Assembly: GCF_002127325.2 (NCBI RefSeq)
Contig: NC_035435.2
Location: 8,802,423-8,866,422, forward strand
Source: Helianthus annuus
Taxonomy: Eukaryota > Streptophyta > Magnoliopsida > Asterales > Asteraceae
Direction: 5' to 3'
Length of the DNA: 64,000 nt
Part shown: positions 46,180 through 56,849 of the stretch, piece by piece
How positions within the stretch are numbered: position 1 is the stretch's first letter
Layout: each line of letters begins with the position of its first letter
Translations under genes and position numbers: made by a program
The notes under the pieces: model-generated
What the model saw: only the letters and a program-made list of their open reading frames with translations
What the model was told of the DNA's origin: nothing
The model's database searches: none

Positions 46180-46830
46180 ACTGGCTAATGTAACCACTAA
46201 TAATGTAACTTGTGTTTTTTCTGGTGTCTTAAACCCTGCAACAGTTGTTTTCACAAGTGCTTGTTATTAGTTTATACATCTAACTTTTTACACTTTAAGT
46301 ACGTTTAAGACACAGCTAAGTTAAATTTTCCAAATGCGAAAATATAACCATTAATAATGTAAGTTGTTTTTTGTTGTTTGTCGTAAACCATGTAACAAGC
46401 CGGTCTACATGCCCTTTCGAGAAACCACCCAAGGCACCGAAGGCCTTGTTGTTGGTGCGTGTTAATAGTTTACACATCTAACTTGTTACACTTAAGTATG
46501 TTTTTATGGAAGTCACAGCTAAGTTAAAATTTCCAAATGTGAAGATATAAACATTAATAATGTAAGTTGTTTTTTGTTGTTTGTCGTAAACCATGTAACA
46601 AGCCGGTCTACAACCCTTTCGAGAAACCACCCAAGGCACCGAAGGCCTTGTTATTGGTGCGTGTTAATAGTTTACACATCTAACTTGTTACACTTAAGTA
46701 TGTTTTTATGGAAGTCACAGAAGTTAAATTTTCCAAATGTGAAGATATAAACATTCATAATGTAAGTTGTTTTCTGATCTTGTCGTAGACCATGTAACAA
46801 GCATAAAAAAGTGCTTCTTGTCAGTTTGTA
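46180..46830. repeat. Tandem ~200-bp repeat, about three units
   Basis: Copies of AATGTAAGTTGTTTT start at about 46355, 46559 and 46759, and a diverged one near 46190, so the period is about 200 bp. Each unit has GTAAACCATGTAACAAGC, a block CGAGAAACCACCCAAGGCAC, and TAGTTTACACATCTAACTTG. The middle block resembles 45700-45740 of the FAR1-like fragment. Non-coding. Confidence 0.8.
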
Positions 46831-46906
46831 TATGTAACTTGTTACATACCTTTGTTATTCGGGACAATCTGATATTAATTTATATATGTAACTAATCAAC
46901 TCCACT

Positions 46907-46907
<1 letters not shown>

Positions 46908-46951
<44 letters not shown>

Positions 46952-47160
46952 ACTCAGTAAATCTCACCAATAGCAAAGCAAAGGTAGGGACTCAGAAGAT
47001 GTAGACTGCCTTACCTCTACCCCGTAGGAATAGAGAGACTGCTTCCAGTGAGACCCCCGGCTCGATAGTAGTTTTGCATCAAGCCATGGACATAAGGCAC
47101 ATAACACTCAGCAATCGGGACAAAGACCGATTAATGCATGTACCCTTTTGTCTTTCAGCT
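46908..47160 (-). mobile_element. SINE-like element with (ATG)n tail
   Basis: On the minus strand the sequence runs GAGCCGGGGGTCTC, CCTACGGGGTAGAGGTAAGG, CAGTCTACATCTTC and ends in a repeat of ATG, seen as (ATC)n at 46908-46951 on the plus strand. This is the 3' half of the Au/TS type of plant SINE as I know it. Head and RNA polymerase III boxes were not identified with confidence, so the 5' limit is approximate. A 24-bp word with CAACGCCACCACATGG is duplicated in tandem just beyond (about 47160-47206). Confidence 0.6.
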
Positions 47161-47206
47161 ATCAACGCCACCACATGGTGCACTATCAACGCCACCACAT
47201 GGTGCA

Positions 47207-47557
47207 TGATTAACTGTCCTCAGCTTTTAACGTTATTTTCACAAAATTAGTAAAATAACGTTAAAATTAGCGCACTTTCACTTTTGCCCCCCGATTGTCC
47301 ATACATATATACATTATATGCGCATACCGCAAGCGAGACGTAGACTATGTAACATCCTAGATTGTAAAAAAAACATGTAATATAGAGAAGTTAAGACACC
47401 CCAAGAAGAAATTAGAAAAGTACAAGCATTTAATAAGGTATGAGGCATAGTACTTGCATTTGATCATTAAATCTACATTTCTTTTTAAATCTTGTGTTTT
47501 TCTTTGAGACATTTATTAAGATTTGAGGAGCAGAAGTCAAACAGGGGTTGAATAGAT
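47207..47557. other. Intergenic DNA left of element G
   Basis: Contains a perfect 12-bp-arm palindrome (TAACGTTATTTT against AAAATAACGTTA) near 47230-47265. A stretch at 47385-47500 has a diverged second copy near 52855-52940 (word CAAGYATTTAATRAGG), beyond element G. No coding region. TAGAT at 47553-47557 is the left TSD of element G. Confidence 0.6.
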
Positions 47558-47713
47558 TGTTAGATTTCCAGATTTAGGGTTTTGTGGAACGAAGTTTTGT
47601 ATTCATAAAAATGAATTGACAATCCATACGGTTATGTTACATACGAATATATATACATAAACAATATTGGCAGTAACTGCCATATAGTAACTCAGGATAA
47701 TATAATAAAAAAA

Positions 47714-47777
<64 letters not shown>

Positions 47778-47806
47778 TGATCTAGCTTATAAACATCCGT
47801 CTAACA
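47558..47806 (-). repeat. 3' LTR of element G, with expanded (AAT)n
   Basis: Same sequence as the 5' LTR, except for a pure (AAT)n run of about 21 units at 47713-47777 where the 5' LTR has only about five. On the minus strand the polypurine tract GGGAGGG directly precedes it. Confidence 0.9.
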
Positions 47807-47823
47807 CCCTCCCGTAAGCTTGA

Positions 47824-50800
47824 TCATTTCAGATTCATGTGCAGCAACTCCTTTAACCGAGTAAAGTCCTTTGGCTGGAGAGCTTTCGTCATAATGTCCG
47901 CTAATTGATCTTTTGTTGTGCAGAACAAAACTTCCACTTCCCTTTTCTTGATTAGATCTCTAATAAAATGATACTTGACTCTTATGTGCTTACTTTTGCC
48001 ATGATATACCGGATCTCTGGCTAAACAAATGGTCGATTTGTTGTCATAAAATATTGGGATTGAGTAGTCTTCTTTTCCTTGCAGATCATCTAGGATTCCT
48101 TTGATCCATAAAGCTTGACATCCTGTTAGAGAAAGGGCCATGTATCGGCTTCCGTTGAAGACAACGCTACCACCTTTTGTTTTTTTGATTGCCAAGATAT
48201 AGGTCCAGTCCCTAGATGAAAAATATATCCTGAGGTACTCTTGTTGTCATCTATATTTCCGGCATAATCGCTATCACTGAACCCCATTAGATGTTTTTCC
48301 CCCTTTTGAATATGTAACTCCTTGTTCTTGGGCCCCTTTGATATATTTTAGTATAAGTTTTGCTGCTTCTCAGTGGCTTTTCTTCGGACATTCCATGAAC
48401 CTACTTATTTTGCTGACTGCAAACATAATGTCTGGTCTAGTGTTCGTCAAATACATTAAGCTTCCGACTAGGCTACGATATATCCCTTCATCTACAAACT
48501 CTTCTGGATCATCTTTGGATAATTTTAATCCATATTCCATTGGAGTTGATACCGTGTTGCAATGTGTCATCCTGTACTTTTCTAAAAGATTTTTCATGTA
48601 CTTTTGTGATAGAGTGATATTTCCATTTTCATATGTGACCTCCATGCCGAGGAAGTAATGTAATCGACCCATATCCGTCATTTCAAATTCCTTTTTCATT
48701 GAACTTTTGAATTCTGAAATTAGTTTCTTCGAGCTACTTGCTATTATTAAGTCGTCCACATACAGACAAATTATAATTTTTCCTTCATTTGTATCTTTGA
48801 TATACAGTGTATGTTCATAGATGCATTTTTTGAATTCGTTTTTAACAAAGTATGCATCTATTCGACTATACCACGCCCTAGGAGCTTGTTTCAGACCATA
48901 TAGAGCTCGTTTGAGAAAGCATACCTTTTTCTCTTCTCCTTTTTTAACGTAGCCCTGAGGTTGCTCGATATACACTTGTTCTTCTAGTTTGCCATTTAAA
49001 AAAGTTGTTTTTACATCCATTTGATGGAGATGCTATTCATATTGAGCTGCAAGAGCCAGCACTAAACAGATTGTTTCGAATCTAATTACTGGAGCAAAGA
49101 CTTCCTGATAGTCTATGCCATACCTCTGTTTGTACCCTTTTACAACCAACCTGGCCTTGTACTTGTCCATATTACCTTTCTCGTCATACTTTGTTTTATA
49201 AATCCATTTAACACCAATCGGTTTTTGCTGCGAAGGAGGATCTACAAGTTCCCATGTTTGATTTTTATGAATTGACTCTATCTCTTTGTTCATTGCTTCC
49301 AGCCATCTTGGATCCTGGGTGGCTTCTTCAAATGATGTAGGATCAGAACTAGTATAAAGAACAAAATTAACAACTTGATTCTCATTGTACTTCTGCCTAA
49401 CTTCTGCTTCTGTGAGGGCTCTAGTTCTTCGATATATGTTATTTATGTTTTTTGTACGAATGACTTCATTCTCCGAATCTGATGAGGAGGAATTATCTTC
49501 ACGTTGCTGTGCAGACTCTACTATGGATTCGTTCTCGTTATGCTGATTATGATCAGTCTCTTGATGTGGCTCCTCATCTTCTGGTATTGCTGATTCATTA
49601 TGCTCAGGTACATCAGCAGGTATCTGTTCTTCTTGTATCATGTCTGATCCTGCATGTTCTTGAGATTGAGTTTCATCTACGTCTGATATTACAAACGGAG
49701 CATCTGAACTTTCTGAGTGTATAACCCACTGTTTACTTTCATCAAACACTACATCGCGGCTTATAATAATTTTATTAGTTTTTGGATTGTATAATTTGTA
49801 ACCTTTACTGTGCTCACTGTACCCAACGAATACCGTCTTTTTGGATTTTTCATTTAGCTTGCCTCGATGTTGCTTTGGAACATGGGCATAAGCTAAGCAG
49901 CCGAAAACCTTTAGATGCTCTACATTGGGTTTATCACCATACCAAGTTTCATAGGGAGTTATATTGGGTCTGGTCTTGGTAATAGTTCGGTTTAGAATAT
50001 ATGTAGCACAGGCTATTGCTTCTGCCCAGTAACAGTTCGGTAATTGCTTAACATTCATCATGCTTCTACTCAATTCCATCAACGTTCTATTCTTCCTTTC
50101 TGCTACTCCATTCTGTTGGGGTGTATAGCTATTTGTGAGTTGATGACGTATTCCATTCATTCTTAGATAATCTTGGAATGCCTTACTACAGTATTCTCCC
50201 CCTCGATCGGTTCTTAGAGTTTTGATCAAATGTTCGGACTGTCTTTCATTTAAGGCTTTGAATGTTTTGAAAAAATTCAATGCCTCTGATTTAAATTTGA
50301 GAAAGTACACCCATGTTTTTATTGAATAATCGTCGATAAAGGTAATGAAATACCTGCATCCTCCTATTGATTCAGTCCTCATGGGACCGCATATATCGAA
50401 GTGAACTAGCTGTAAGGGTTTATTGGCTTGCCACGTGTTTTTCTTTTGAAAAGACTTCCTTGCTTGTTTACCCGAGACACATCCTTCACATACACTCCCG
50501 TCCTTCATGATTTTGGGTAATCTGAGCACCAATCCTTTGTTTTCCATATTGATTAGTGTATCCATATTTACATGACCATATCTTTTATGCCATAATACAG
50601 ACATTTCCTTTGTTGACATGGTCATTTCAAGGTTTATATCACTACTTGGACGAAGTGGAAACATCTTATTACTCGTCATTTTAATGTCTCCAACAGTTTC
50701 GTTGTTTGCATCCTTGATTATACATTGATCCTTTTTGAACAAAACTACATACCCTTTCTGTATAAGTTGCCCTATGCTTAAAAGGTTGTGTTTCAAGCCC

Positions 50801-51910
50801 TTTTCATAAAATACGTTTGGTATTTTCCGAGTTTGGTTTTTAATTGTGATGGATACTTCACCGCAGCCTAGCACTTCCAGCCGTTTATCATCGTCGGTCC
50901 TAACTTCTTTCTTTACTGATTCATCCAGTTTGATGAACAACTCCCTGCTTCCCGTCATGTGGTTACTGCAACCACTATCTAAATACCAACAGTCATCCTT
51001 GACTGTTTCCTCCATATTGAAGATCATGAACATTGTATCGTCTTGTTCATTGATTTCTCGTCTCTATGAATTAATGCATTGTCAGATTTCTCACTATCAT
51101 CCTTCCGATGACAAAACTTGGCCGTGTGGCCTAATATCTGACAATTATAACACCTGATTAAATTCCAGTTTCGACCCTTGTTTTTACCGCGTCCCTTTCC
51201 CCCTGTTTTGTTTCTTGATGGGTTAAACCGGTCTTGATTTGAGTTATGCATTTGAAATGCATGTTCGGTTGGAACATCTTCATAACGTTTCAATCTCAGT
51301 TCATGAGATTGAAGAATTCCCATCAATTCCTCATTCGAAACACTCTCTAAATTCTTCGTTTCTTCCACAGTAATCACCACAGACTCATAATTTCGAGTCA
51401 GGCTTCGTAGGATTTTTTCTACGATTCGTTGTTCACTAATTGTTTCTTCGTTCATTCTTAATTGGTTAACAATAAGGATTGTTCTATTGAAGTAATCTTC
51501 AATAGATTCTCCTTCCCTCATTTTTAATGAATCATCAAATTCACATCGAAGAGATTGAAGTTTAATTGTTTTTACCCGATTTTCTCTGCGATAAGATTTG
51601 TGCAGAATATTCCATGTTTCTTTCGACGATGTTGCAAGAGTGATTCTTTCGAATATGGTTTCATTTACTGATTGAAATAAGATATGTAGTGCTCGTTTAT
51701 CTTTCTTGACTGCATCCCTGTACACTGTCGTCGCTTCTTCTGTCGGATTCGTACCCAGTTCTCGAATTCCTTCATCAACAACACTCCATAATTCTTGCGA
51801 TTCAAACAGAACTTTGATTTGAACAGAACTTTGATTTGAATATGCCAGTGATAGTAATTCTGTCCAGTGAATTTAGGAATTTGAGTTTGAATTCCTTGTG
51901 CCTGATTCAT
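47824..51910 (-). pseudogene. Element G gag-pol, decayed
   Basis: Gag starts at 51910. A 17-bp tandem duplication (51805-51821 and 51822-51838) shifts the frame, which continues from 51725 to a CCHC knuckle CYNCQILGHTAKFC. A second shift near 51050 precedes protease ([10 protein letters not shown], about 50980). Integrase has its HHCC finger about 50570-50460, then the Asp in FDICGPM, the Asp in LRTDRGGEY and the Glu in AERKNRT. RT begins about 49260. A TAG at 49035-49033 and a TGA at 48372-48370 each fit a changed Trp codon. The catalytic YVDD (ICLYVDDLIIA) is intact near 48750. RNase H (48195-47824) is badly altered at its start and ends LKELLHMNLK. Not functional. Confidence 0.92.
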
Positions 51911-51965
51911 GTCTCGAGAGATTTGTAATTTCTTGGATTGGATCGATGTGGCTCTGATACCACTT

Positions 51966-52165
51966 TGTTAGATTTCCAGATTTAGGGTTTTGTGGAACGA
52001 AGTTTTGTGTTCATAAAAATGAATTGATAATCCATACGGTTATGTTACATACGAATATATATACATAAACAATATTGGCAGTAACTGCCATATAGTAACT
52101 TAGGATAATATAATAAAAATAATAATAATAGTAATATGATCTAGCTTATAAACATCCGTCTAACA
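51966..52165 (-). repeat. 5' LTR of element G
   Basis: A 200-bp LTR with TGTTAGA...TCTAACA ends. The tRNA-Met primer-binding site is three bases inward on the minus strand. Confidence 0.9.
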
Positions 52166-52365
52166 TAGATTACATGGGTTACATCCATCCATGTCATAGT
52201 TTTAGACACTAGCTACTAAAGTCAGATGGGTCGGTATGAACCATGCACTTACATGTTCAACCATACACTAAGATATTCTGGTCCAAAATCTACTTTACTT
52301 TTCTTAAGTCATGTAGCTGTGTGTCTAAAAGTGATTTTTATCAGTATATCACTACGTTACAGTTA

Positions 52366-52647
52366 GGCTGTGCGGTGTGGGGGTCGTCCCTGCTCCGTCC
52401 TGGATCGGCGCCGCCGTCCTCCCCATTTCTCCCCCACCGCCGGCGTCGTGAACGTCCGCATGAAGACGATGGAGACGGGCCTCCCCCTCTCTCACACACC
52501 TATACATACAATATATACATATATATTTTAGGTTCATCCCTTATTTCCTTACCTCCATTCTCTTTGCCCCATCCTCACACCCGATCTACGTGGCGCCTAC
52601 GTGGCGGATTATCCTCCAAGGATGGACCATCACCATATCGCATAGCC
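52366..52647. mobile_element. Harbinger/Tourist-type MITE (282 bp)
   Basis: Flanked by TTA on both sides (52363-52365 and 52648-52650), the 3-bp TSD typical of PIF/Harbinger. Terminal inverted repeats GGCTGTGCGGTGTGG and GGCTATGCGATATGG match at 12 of 15 positions, and all three differences are G/A. The inside is GC-rich for this region and non-coding; open frames across it are chance. Confidence 0.72.
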
Positions 52648-52650
52648 TTA

Positions 52651-53290
52651 CTACGTTGAATGTAACTTGTTTTCTGCTATCGTATTAACTCATGTCAAAG
52701 TTGTTGTACACTTCGGTAACAGTTATTTTACAGTTCAGGACTAATCATGCACTAATATCTTGTTGCTATCAGATTCATATTATTTTTACAGTTAATACCA
52801 TGTTATATCTTATTAAGTTTTTCATATAATCTCATGCAACATTCCAAATTGTAACATTAACTAAAGTACAAGTATTTAATGAGGCAAGATACGCAATACT
52901 TGCATTTAATCATAACACTTGCACACTCTTTAGAAATGAAAGAGGGTTACATCCATGTCATAGTATAGATGTTGGATCATACATTAAAATATAGTCAACT
53001 TACATTTTTGTCCCTTTTTTACTTCGAAAATCCAATGACCATCCAATGAATATCTATATATATTAGGAAAATTATCAAAATGTCACTTGACCAACTTACC
53101 TTACCAAAATGTCACCCTCCTGCGTCCATGGGCGGACTCATCCGGTATGGGAATTATTTATAAATTTTTGTATCTTTTTTTATGTTTAGGCATGTTTTAA
53201 TTCAAACACAGATACAAGTTTATTCAACACAACTAAACCACACAGCCAAACACCACACAATGTAGGAATCGGGTAACATAAAACACACTA
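52651..53290. other. Intergenic DNA
   Basis: AT-rich. Includes a diverged duplicate (about 52850-53000) of sequence that flanks element G on both sides. Nothing coding seen. Confidence 0.5.
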
Positions 53291-53293
53291 CAA

Positions 53294-53473
53294 TCATTTC
53301 CAATGAGCATCGTCTCCCGAAAAATCGTCTGAATAATAGCCCCATTCTGCTTCGTAAGGATCATGGTACCAATCGTCATCATCATCTGGACTGTCGTAAT
53401 CCCAAGCTTTCTTTAAGACTTCCGGGTCATAATCTTTAGTCAGATCGGCATCATCAGCTTCTTTCTTTTCATC
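53294..53473 (-). pseudogene. Acidic C-terminal coding fragment, unidentified
   Basis: On the minus strand an open stretch of 59 codons ends in a TGA at 53296-53294. It reads as a strongly acidic, aromatic-rich tail: WDYDSPDDDDDWYHDPYEA and YYSDDFSGDD. Upstream it is closed by a TAG at 53476-53474, beyond which the frame stays open for a short way. The non-random composition suggests a decayed or terminal exon. I do not recognise the protein. Confidence 0.4.
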
Positions 53474-53589
53474 CTAGATCTTTGTTAGCACCTTGAACGA
53501 CCTGGTCTTCCACTTTTGATGGTGTTTGTTCTTACTTAACACTATTAGTTTCGTGATCAACATGATCATGATCATCACCCTTAGGCACA

Positions 53590-54075
53590 ACATGACCATC
53601 TACCTTACGCACATCATGAATACAGCTTGCTATGTTCTTAATAGGGTTTTGACGGTTAAACGACATAATAAAACGTGTTATGAACTTTTGAGAAACTGTA
53701 AACCAAATTTAGAAGGGTTTGAACCATTTGAGCTACCATGCAAAATAATTAGACATAAAAACCAACCAAAATTTGGTGAAGTTGCTGACAAAGAATTTTT
53801 CCTAGGTTATGTAAATGGTTCACCAAACAAGAGAGTTTTTAATAAAACTAATGGTAAAACTGAAAAGGTTTTTAATGTGGAAATTATAACATATTCGCCC
53901 AAATAGTCCAGCCCAAGTCCAACAAAGCTATATGATTATGATCTATTATTTGAGTATTTTAAAAATCCTGAGTTTTTCGATGAAGGTGATTTGGAAGTAA
54001 TTCACAGCTTGACCAGGGATAGAGATGAGAGTACTTTTGGTCTAAGATCAAGTGTTCCAATTGCGGATGTGTAAT
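53590..54075 (+). pseudogene. Ty1/copia integrase C-terminal fragment (SIRE-like)
   Basis: The frame reads NTACYVLNRVLTVKRHNKTC, then ELLRNCKPNLEGFEPF and FFLGYVNGSPNKRVFNK. This is the end of a copia integrase with the GKRP-like region, as in SIRE/Maximus-type elements. It breaks at a TAG (53904-53906) and continues as a diverged remnant to about 54075. No LTRs or RT are nearby. The start codon of the open frame lies in unrelated sequence. Confidence 0.75.
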
Positions 54076-55930
54076 AACCTGTGCTCGTGAGGTTAGCATC
54101 GTTCGCTTCAGTTTTCTTTTAAATCATTTTATATTACGCTTTACTTTTCTATGAAACAAAATTCTACATACTTATCCAATCTATTATGTTGAACCAACCC
54201 GAACCGTATGCACCAAAGCATATGTCGCGTGTTGATTCAACCCACTCGAGTAGTTCGGAACTTACGAGACCCGAACCATAGCATGTATATTAATTGTATA
54301 CATCTATATTAGTTGGTTAATTATATTTTCTTTTATTAGTTGATTATGTGTACATCTCCTTTTATAATTCTCGAAGAATCTCGTTCTGTTCCGTATTCTC
54401 TTATTTTCTAGTTCTCGAAGAATCTCGTTCCGTATGTAGATGTCAATCAAAGTTACACAAGGCAATTAAGTCTTACAAACACCGTCTAAAAACTTATATA
54501 ATATGCTTAATATATTAAACATAAAATAAGTAAAATATATTCCTCAATTCATTGCTTTACTTAACCCAAAAGATGATAAGTTTCACCAAGGTGTTTATAA
54601 TAAAACTTCAAGCATTCTGAACCCTAGCTACAAACAACCCAACCAACCCTAGTTAGAAACGGTTCCCATAAACCAACCTATACGCAATGAATCCTCTGTT
54701 AATCAACTTATTCACACCGACGTAAAGTACTACATCAGGTAGTTAACAGACGATCATCGACAGGGTTCTGGCGACAAACCACATGGACAGTTGTTAGGTT
54801 TCAGAAAACGATAACTCGTTATATGTATTTTTATGTATCAGCCTGCGATTTCTTCTGGCGGGTTCACCTATGGTAGTGTTTTTCCTTTTCTAATATCATT
54901 ATATTCAAGCATTCTGAACCCTAGCTATAAACAACCCAACAAACTACGGATACTGAAAACGCTATCTAAAGAATTACTAACATTTATTAAACAACAACAG
55001 GCCCGTAAAGCCCATCAACGATCGCGTGTTTTGGGCATTGAGATAACAACAGATAATGAACGAATTGTTGGACTTCTTGTTCCAAATGCAGCTGTAGGAT
55101 CCGTACTTAAAGGTCTCTCTCTCTTACATAGTTGATATGATTAGACCACCAAAGGATCCCATCCGGTAGTTAGATGAATAACAGTATCATTTAATGAAAT
55201 TTAACGTACATACCGCATTCGAAGATCCTTCCATCATAAAGCCACTGTGTTTAAATGTAGTATACAATGTTCTAATATCACCATATTCAAGCATTCTGAA
55301 CCCTAGCTACAAACAACCAACAAACTCCGGATACTGAAAACGTTATCTAAAGAATTACTAAAATTTATTAAACGGTTGTTCGGTTTTACACAAGTCGTAT
55401 AGCTTTATACGGCCCGCATACAGATCTTAAAACCCAAAAAACTGACCAACCTCAAAAAATAAACACATTTGGCCGGATAACATTATATTGATCGTATACA
55501 TATGTATACGGGCCATATAATGTTATATGACCCTTATACATATAAAAAAAAAGATTTCAGTGCATTTATTTCTGTGTAAAATCATTCTATACGGGTTGTA
55601 TAACCTTATACGGTCCATATACACTAGGGGATGTGAAAATAAGATTATAGAGGTGCGTATAGAATCTACCTTTTAACAAAAATATATATTTTTCTGTCGC
55701 GACACACTCAAACAAATTACAATACGCAACGTCTCATGATAAAGTGGGGTCCTCGTTGGTCGATAATCTATTATAAAAGTACACTAGGTGTTGCTTAGTT
55801 CTAAATACGAAAATATCATCTGGATTTGATGCATAAACAAAAAGAAGGATTCTGCATTCAATAAAATAAAAACCGATTCTAAATTCTAAATATAAAAATA
55901 TCATAGAGTAAACAAACACCTCTCAGTCTA
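54076..55930. other. Intergenic DNA with dispersed duplications
   Basis: A ~90-bp segment with CAAGCATTCTGAACCCTAGC and GGATACTGAAAACG occurs at about 54905-54995 and 55290-55375, with a shorter copy near 54610. 55385-55625 has repeated TATACGGGC / TTATACGGTCC words. A 100-codon frame at 54833-55135 spans one of the duplicates and shows no recognisable domain. Confidence 0.5.
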
Positions 55931-56039
55931 TGCCTAAAAGTTAAAAAAAGTTGTTTTATTGTCTTTTTATTATCACATCATATGTATAAAAGATTATTAT
56001 TTTTTAAATTAAAAAAAAAACTACCAAACCGGCTCAGCG

Positions 56040-56680
56040 ATCTACGAGTTGTCTTGAGCTATTATGAGAGGAGGTCGACCTTCCATGTCAATAAAATAAA
56101 TTTATGAGCCTAGCTTGCCTTTCCAGCTCGAGCTCGATAAGACAAACGAGCCGATCCCACAGTTTGAACCATTCTTGATCCGAACTCGACGATCCTACAG
56201 GTTTGAGCTATTTTAGAGACGAGCTTGACTTTCCAGCTCAATAAAACAAACGAGCCGGTCCCATAAGTTTGAGCTATTGTCTATTCATGAGCCAAGCTCG
56301 ACGACCCTACAAGTTTGAGCTATTTTGGAGCCGAGCTCGACTTTCCACAAGTTTGAACTATTCATGAGCCGAGCTCAATGATCCTACTGGTTGAGCTATT
56401 TAGAGCCGATCTTGACTTTTCAGCTCAATAAAACTAACGAACGAGCCGAGCCGAGCCAATCTCATAAGTTTGAGAGATTTATGAGCCAAGCTCGACAGTT
56501 CTATAAGTTTGAGCTATTTTAGAGCCGAGCTCGACTTTCCAGTTCAATAAAACAAATGAGCCGATCCCATAAGTTTGAGCTATTTATGTGCAAACAAACC
56601 GATCCTATAAGTTTGAGCTTATTTATGTGCAACAAACCGATCCTATAAGTTTGAGCTCGAGCCGTAGCCCAACCTGGCCT
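56040..56680. repeat. Degenerate tandem repeat, units ~45-65 bp
   Basis: About ten units share TTTGAGCTATTT, GAGCCGAGCTCGACTTTCCA and, in part, CTCAATAAAACAAACGAGCC. The units contain GAGCT/AGCTC palindromic words. Non-coding. Confidence 0.82.
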
Positions 56681-56849
56681 ATTCGAATCACATAGTAACA
56701 GAACTACCGAAAGTTGAAAACGGAAATTATTGCCAGACCACATAAACGCCAACACCTTCCACAGCAGAACCGATTCTGATTATCAACATCTAATGAACAC
56801 TACAGGTAACCATCTTTTTTTAAACGGCCAACAGAATCAATCCCAATCA

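Larger units (their letters stand above)
47558..52165 (-). mobile_element. Element G: Ty1/copia retrotransposon (Ivana/Oryco-like)
   Basis: Two short LTRs, 47558-47806 (3' LTR) and 51966-52165 (5' LTR), have TGTTAGA...TCTAACA ends and a perfect TSD TAGAT (47553-47557 and 52166-52170). The primer-binding site TGGTATCAGAGCC is at 51962-51950. The coding order PR-IN-RT-RH on the minus strand is that of copia. The ~200-bp LTRs and the Gag pattern suggest the Ivana/Oryco lineage, with moderate confidence. The LTRs differ by about three substitutions plus a microsatellite expansion. Confidence 0.92.

Noticed and set aside
52243..52659. 138-codon frame
   Set aside because: Crosses a MITE boundary and reads its GC-rich interior; no domain.
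54833..55135. 100-codon open frame as a gene
   Set aside because: It spans a segment duplicated at 55290-55375, shows no domain, and has no supporting promoter or splice context.
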